Source: JBFGJH01 sp041586155
GTDB taxonomy: Bacteria > Actinomycetota > Acidimicrobiia > Spongiisociales > JAENVV01
Assembly: GCA_041586155.1 (NCBI GenBank)
Contig: JBFHAT010000092.1
Coordinates: 1-8,977 of the forward strand
DNA: 8,977 nucleotides
Direction: 5' to 3'
Made by a program: the position numbers and the translations under genes. Every line of letters begins with the position of its first letter. Position 1 is the stretch's first letter. Under the pieces are notes generated by a model. It was not told the DNA's origin and searched no databases. It worked only from the letters and a program-made list of their open reading frames with translations. Shown here one piece after another: positions 6,365 to 8,977 of this stretch.

Positions 6365-7045
6365 GCGCGGTGACCGGATGCTATGACCGTGCGCCTGCAT
6401 GTGACGCGTATCCGAGTGATCGCCGTGTTGGTGGATCTGGTGGAGCGGTTAGTGGTCGCCGTGGAGAACCTGCGGACGGTGGTCCGTTGCCCGCATTGTG
6501 GGTTCAAGACCGCGGCGGTGCACGACCGCCGCCAGGTGAAGGTCCACGACGTCGCCCAGGGACGGCCGACTACGCTGGTGTGGCACCGGCGCCGCTTCCG
6601 CTGCGACACCTGCGACGAGCGGTTCCTCGAAGACCACCCCGAGATCGTCCTGGGGCGGCGTACCCATGTCACCCGCCGCCTGGCCCGCCAGCTGGTCGTC
6701 GACGTGCGGCATCTCTCGGTCCGGGAGATCAGCCGCCGCACCGGGTTGCCGTGGCACTTCATCATGGCCACTGTGGCGGGCTGGTCCCTGACCAGCCGTT
6801 ACCCGAATACGACAAGATCATCGAGACGCTGCTGCGATGGGGCGACGAGATCTTCGCCTTCCACGACACCGACCGCGCCACCAACGGGCCCATCGAAGGC
6901 ACCAACAACAAGCTCGGCGTACTCAAACGCGTCGCCTACGGCCTCGTCAACGCCGCCAACTTCGCCCACAGAGCCCTCCTCATCACCCCCGGCATGGCAA
7001 CATCACCATGACCGAGACGAGGGACCCCATCCCACGTCACCGCGC
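6365..7045 (+). mobile_element. ISL3-family insertion sequence remnant with internal deletion
   Basis: The decayed transposase (6383-7011) is bracketed by a perfect 10-bp inverted repeat: GCGCGGTGAC at 6365-6374 and its complement GTCACCGCGC at 7036-7045. These lie 8 bp before the ATG and 25 bp after the stop codon, where ISL3 terminal repeats would be. The true ends may extend a few bases further out (toward GAGACT on the left and GGAACCC on the right). No clear 8-bp target duplication was recognised. At about 0.7 kb it is roughly half the length of an intact ISL3 element. Confidence 0.55.
6383..7011 (+). pseudogene. ISL3-family transposase, catalytic core deleted
   Basis: The first frame (6383 to about 6793) gives the N-terminal zinc-binding domain, with CPHC at residues 36-39 and CDTC at 74-77, then a helix-turn-helix (about 96-130, 'LSVREISRRTGLPWHFIM'). 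The coding then jumps to another frame at about 6790-6800, giving 'LPEYDKIIETLLRWGDEIFA', then 'TNGPIEGTNNKLGVLKRVAY', up to the stop at 7011. The latter is the ISL3 C-terminus, and the Glu of IEGTNN is the last residue of the DDE triad. Both catalytic Asp residues are missing, so roughly 200 codons were lost at one junction together with the frame. It cannot catalyse transposition. It points the same way as the TIR gene and converges on the FRG gene. Confidence 0.85.
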
Positions 7046-7119
7046 GGAACCCAGATCTGTCGCAGCCCGTACACGGGATTTCGCACGTACGATCCTCCAA
7101 TGGCCACTCGGCTGCTGTA

Positions 7120-8613
7120 TCAGGGAATGCCAAACACCTCGATATCGACCGGCGAGTAGAAGCACGGCAGATGGGAGTGGAACGCCAATTCGATCGGCAC
7201 GATCTGCCGCACCCAAAGACTCGCCAGCCGGGGTAGCTCAAACAACTCGCGAGGATTCGCAACATGCATGAGGAGTCTCTGAAATGAAAGGACGCTGGTG
7301 AGGCTCCCCTCGTCAACATGTCGGTAGATGTCTGATCTCAGCGCTGCGCGAAGTTCAGCCATCTCGACAATTGCGTTTGAATGCGCACCCGCGCTGCTGA
7401 AGCCCACCATTAACGGCTCGGTGAACCACGACAGTTTCCAGAGCGCATCTTCTCCGACTGCAGAGGACGGGAGCACCAGTACCGAAAGAAGCCCCATGCC
7501 GTCGGCGATATCGTCAGAGGTATACGGAAGCCTTCGCACGCCGTTGAACATGTCGGTGAGGGTGCGATGCAGTCGCGCGGAGTCGTTAGACAAGTTTGTC
7601 CTAAGCTGCCAGTTTGTGTGTGACTGACGAAGATTGGGGCGTTGGTGTAGTTCGCGTGCAATTCGCTGCCGAATCTCGTCCCGAAGTTCGCGCGGGTCAT
7701 CCGTCTCGGCTCGAACGACCACGCTGTCGGCAAGGTGATTATCACGGGAGACCCAGCGTTCGCGAGCCGGGGTCAGCCACGGCTCAAGAGCGTCCGTCAA
7801 CCACGACTCATGAGTCGATAGAGCGGTGCCAACAACCGATTCGGGTGACGGCGAGACGTCGATGGACACCGCGTCTCCGTGGGCTGCGACTTCCTCAAGC
7901 GCCCGACGGACCGGCTGTACTCGCTCAACGAAGAAGTACTGGTCCAGAAGCTGCTCGAGCCTGCTTCGCTGCTTGGGGTAGACGTCCGCCTCATCAAGTT
8001 CGGAGAAGCGGGAACCGTGTGGGAAGTAGATCCTGTCAAAGGTATAAATATCGCCCTCAATTCGTTCGAATGGTGCGTAGAGAAAGCGCCCACTCTGCGC
8101 CTCAAGTCGCCAGAGGTCTGACACGTCAATCTCAAGGCACCACGGTATGCCGAGCCGTGGCAGATCCACCTTATTGACTATCTCCAAGTATGCCGCGGTA
8201 TTCAAACAAATTATTACGCTTGGTCCGGTCGGCGTATCGTCTGGTGGAGAGTCCGACGCGAAGTAGCCTGCTACCGCCGGACTTGCTGTGAAGTCGAGGA
8301 GCTGTGTCGGGATGCCGTAGTGCTGCGCCACTGCCAGCAACGAGATGTCATCACCTGCGAGGCTCGAAAGTCCAGGTGTGCTACTCGCCCAGCCGCTGAA
8401 CAGGCTCAGGCGCTCTACAGCTTCCTGGGTAAGGGCATCCGTCCGGAGCGCCTTCGCCACTACCGGCCAGTCGTGAATCTGACCCCTGAACCAGTCCCAC
8501 TGTCCTCTATCGCGGCCCATCCGCGCGAGCTCCACCGCATGATCCACATCGCGCGCTTCCAGGCGGGTTATTGGCGACAATGGAGAATCAGCTGAATTGC
8601 GCAGCTGTTCCAT
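7120..8613 (-). CDS. FRG-domain protein, 497 aa
   Basis: The N-terminal part (about residues 15-225) is an FRG domain: 'WDWFRGQIHDWP' holds the name-giving Phe42-Arg43-Gly44, Arg57 follows, then 'LLAVAQHYGIPTQLLDFTAS' with 'PAVAGYFA' (residues 92-119) and 'RLEAQSGRFLYAP' (169-181). Residues of about 226-497 match nothing I recognise; no membrane segment is visible. The start at 8613 is chosen over the upstream in-frame ATG at 8688 because GGAG lies 5 nt before it and the 25 extra residues are Arg/Cys-rich and shadow-like. The biochemical activity of FRG domains is not something I can state from sequence. GC is visibly lower than the neighbours (31 of 60 bases at 8041-8100, against 46 of 60 at 4081-4140), suggesting recent acquisition. 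It is convergent to the ISL3 remnant and not in an operon with the TIR gene. Confidence 0.85.
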   Translation of the reverse strand: MEQLRNSADSPLSPITRLEARDVDHAVELARMGRDRGQWDWFRGQIHDWPVVAKALRTDALTQEAVERLSLFSGWASSTPGLSSLAGDDISLLAVAQHYGIPTQLLDFTASPAVAGYFASDSPPDDTPTGPSVIICLNTAAYLEIVNKVDLPRLGIPWCLEIDVSDLWRLEAQSGRFLYAPFERIEGDIYTFDRIYFPHGSRFSELDEADVYPKQRSRLEQLLDQYFFVERVQPVRRALEEVAAHGDAVSIDVSPSPESVVGTALSTHESWLTDALEPWLTPARERWVSRDNHLADSVVVRAETDDPRELRDEIRQRIARELHQRPNLRQSHTNWQLRTNLSNDSARLHRTLTDMFNGVRRLPYTSDDIADGMGLLSVLVLPSSAVGEDALWKLSWFTEPLMVGFSSAGAHSNAIVEMAELRAALRSDIYRHVDEGSLTSVLSFQRLLMHVANPRELFELPRLASLWVRQIVPIELAFHSHLPCFYSPVDIEVFGIP

Positions 8614-8706
8614 GATCGCTCCATGTATCGAGAGCAACGCCGCGCATCCTCCGGTGCGCCGCATACGTCGTCGGCACCCTACGAGCACCGTTCATCGTCA
8701 CTCCAA

Positions 8707-8727
8707 CACTGTGAGTCGTGCTCAGTG
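8707..8727. promoter_or_regulatory. Imperfect dyad upstream of the FRG and DUF72 genes
   Basis: CACT-GT-GAG and CTC-AGTG face each other around a TCGTG centre, giving a seven-base-pair dyad with a two-base bulge. It lies in the 148-bp divergent region between the FRG start (8613) and the DUF72 fragment (8762). An operator is possible. No convincing -35/-10 pair was identified in this region for either direction. Confidence 0.2.
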
Positions 8728-8761
8728 ATGGCAAGCCTAGGTACGGGCTTCGGTCGACTCA

Positions 8762-8977
8762 ATGGGCCAAGTCGTGTACCCCAGCGGGCCGGCGCAATCC
8801 GGCTGGTTCGACCACTACGCGACCCTGTTCGACACGGTCGAGATCAACAACACGTTCTACGGCATGCCGGCCGCCGGGACGTTCGCGGCCTGGCGGCGGC
8901 GCGCCCCGGCTGGCTTCCTGTACGCGGTGAAGTTCAGCGGCTTCGCGACCCACCGCAAGAAGCTCAAGGACCCCGAC
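8762..8977 (+). CDS. DUF72 (YecE-like) protein, 5' part, truncated by window end
   Basis: The 72 visible residues match the N-terminal third of DUF72 TIM-barrel proteins: 'VYPSGPAQSGWFDHYATLFD', 'TVEINNTFYGMP' and 'FLYAVKFSGFATHRKKL' correspond to the family's YP.gl...W..yy...F.tvEiN.tFY and avK.s..iTH.kkL patterns. The molecular function of the family is not established. The usual first strand (a GTSGW-like motif before YP) is missing: the frame is closed by TAG at 8738, and the first ATG at 8762 has no ribosome site. In another frame an ATG at 8728 opens with MASLGTGF, faintly like the lost motif, so the gene may have a frameshift near 8765-8775 or its 5' end may have been replaced at the edge of the island. 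The gene continues past the window. Confidence 0.75.
   Translation, partial: MGQVVYPSGPAQSGWFDHYATLFDTVEINNTFYGMPAAGTFAAWRRRAPAGFLYAVKFSGFATHRKKLKDPD

Noticed and set aside
5345..6771. Overlapping minus-strand open frames of 319 and 447 codons
   Set aside because: They are antisense to the WD40 repeats and the ISL3 remnant, have Ser/Arg/Pro-rich shadow translations, and span two unrelated plus-strand features.
7066..7077. CCCG/CGGG hairpin between the ISL3 remnant and the FRG gene as a terminator
   Set aside because: It has only a 4-bp stem with a 4-nt loop, too weak to support.
7328..8595. Plus-strand open frames opposite the FRG gene
   Set aside because: They are short, overlapping and have no recognisable motifs; the minus strand carries a clear FRG domain over the same region.

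Overview
The window is GC-rich (about 70-77% in most genes), with strongly GC-biased third codon positions. It carries a Lon-like secreted-type protease tail, a DivIVA-like coiled-coil protein and long TIR/WD40 proteins. This fits a high-GC actinobacterium (Actinomycetota); nothing in the window fixes the genus.

Layout. Positions 1-1346 look like conserved chromosome: the 3' end of a Lon-type (S16) protease gene, then a divIVA-like gene behind a good promoter, then a 21-residue membrane miniprotein with a near-perfect Shine-Dalgarno, closed by a strong 10-bp-stem hairpin. From 1397 to about 1980 there are two small minus-strand genes of unknown function. From about 2166 to 2950 lies mobile-DNA debris: the C-terminal end of an IS30-family transposase (minus strand), a candidate IS end, and an apparent N-terminal scrap of a tyrosine recombinase (plus strand). 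Positions 3155-6250 encode the main gene of the window, a 1031-residue TIR - transmembrane - WD40 protein with about 17 WD40 blades. Downstream is an ISL3-family transposase that has lost its catalytic core but keeps both ends of its coding region, and matching 10-bp inverted repeats (6365-7045). A convergent minus-strand gene of clearly lower GC encodes a 497-residue FRG-domain protein (7120-8613). The window ends in the 5' part of a DUF72 (YecE-like) gene that lacks the usual beginning of that family and runs off the edge.

Interpretation. The stretch from about 2166 to 8730 reads as an accessory island between conserved genes, with two cargo genes (TIR-TM-WD40 and FRG) embedded in decayed insertion sequences. 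TIR domains with the conserved Glu commonly act as NAD+-consuming effectors, and WD40 propellers commonly act as sensors or scaffolds, so a defence or cell-suicide role for the TIR gene is plausible but inferred. The single membrane segment, with a strongly basic N-terminal flank, would place TIR in the cytoplasm and the propellers outside the cell. The FRG gene is on the opposite strand and separated by the ISL3 remnant, so there is no operon linking it to the TIR gene.
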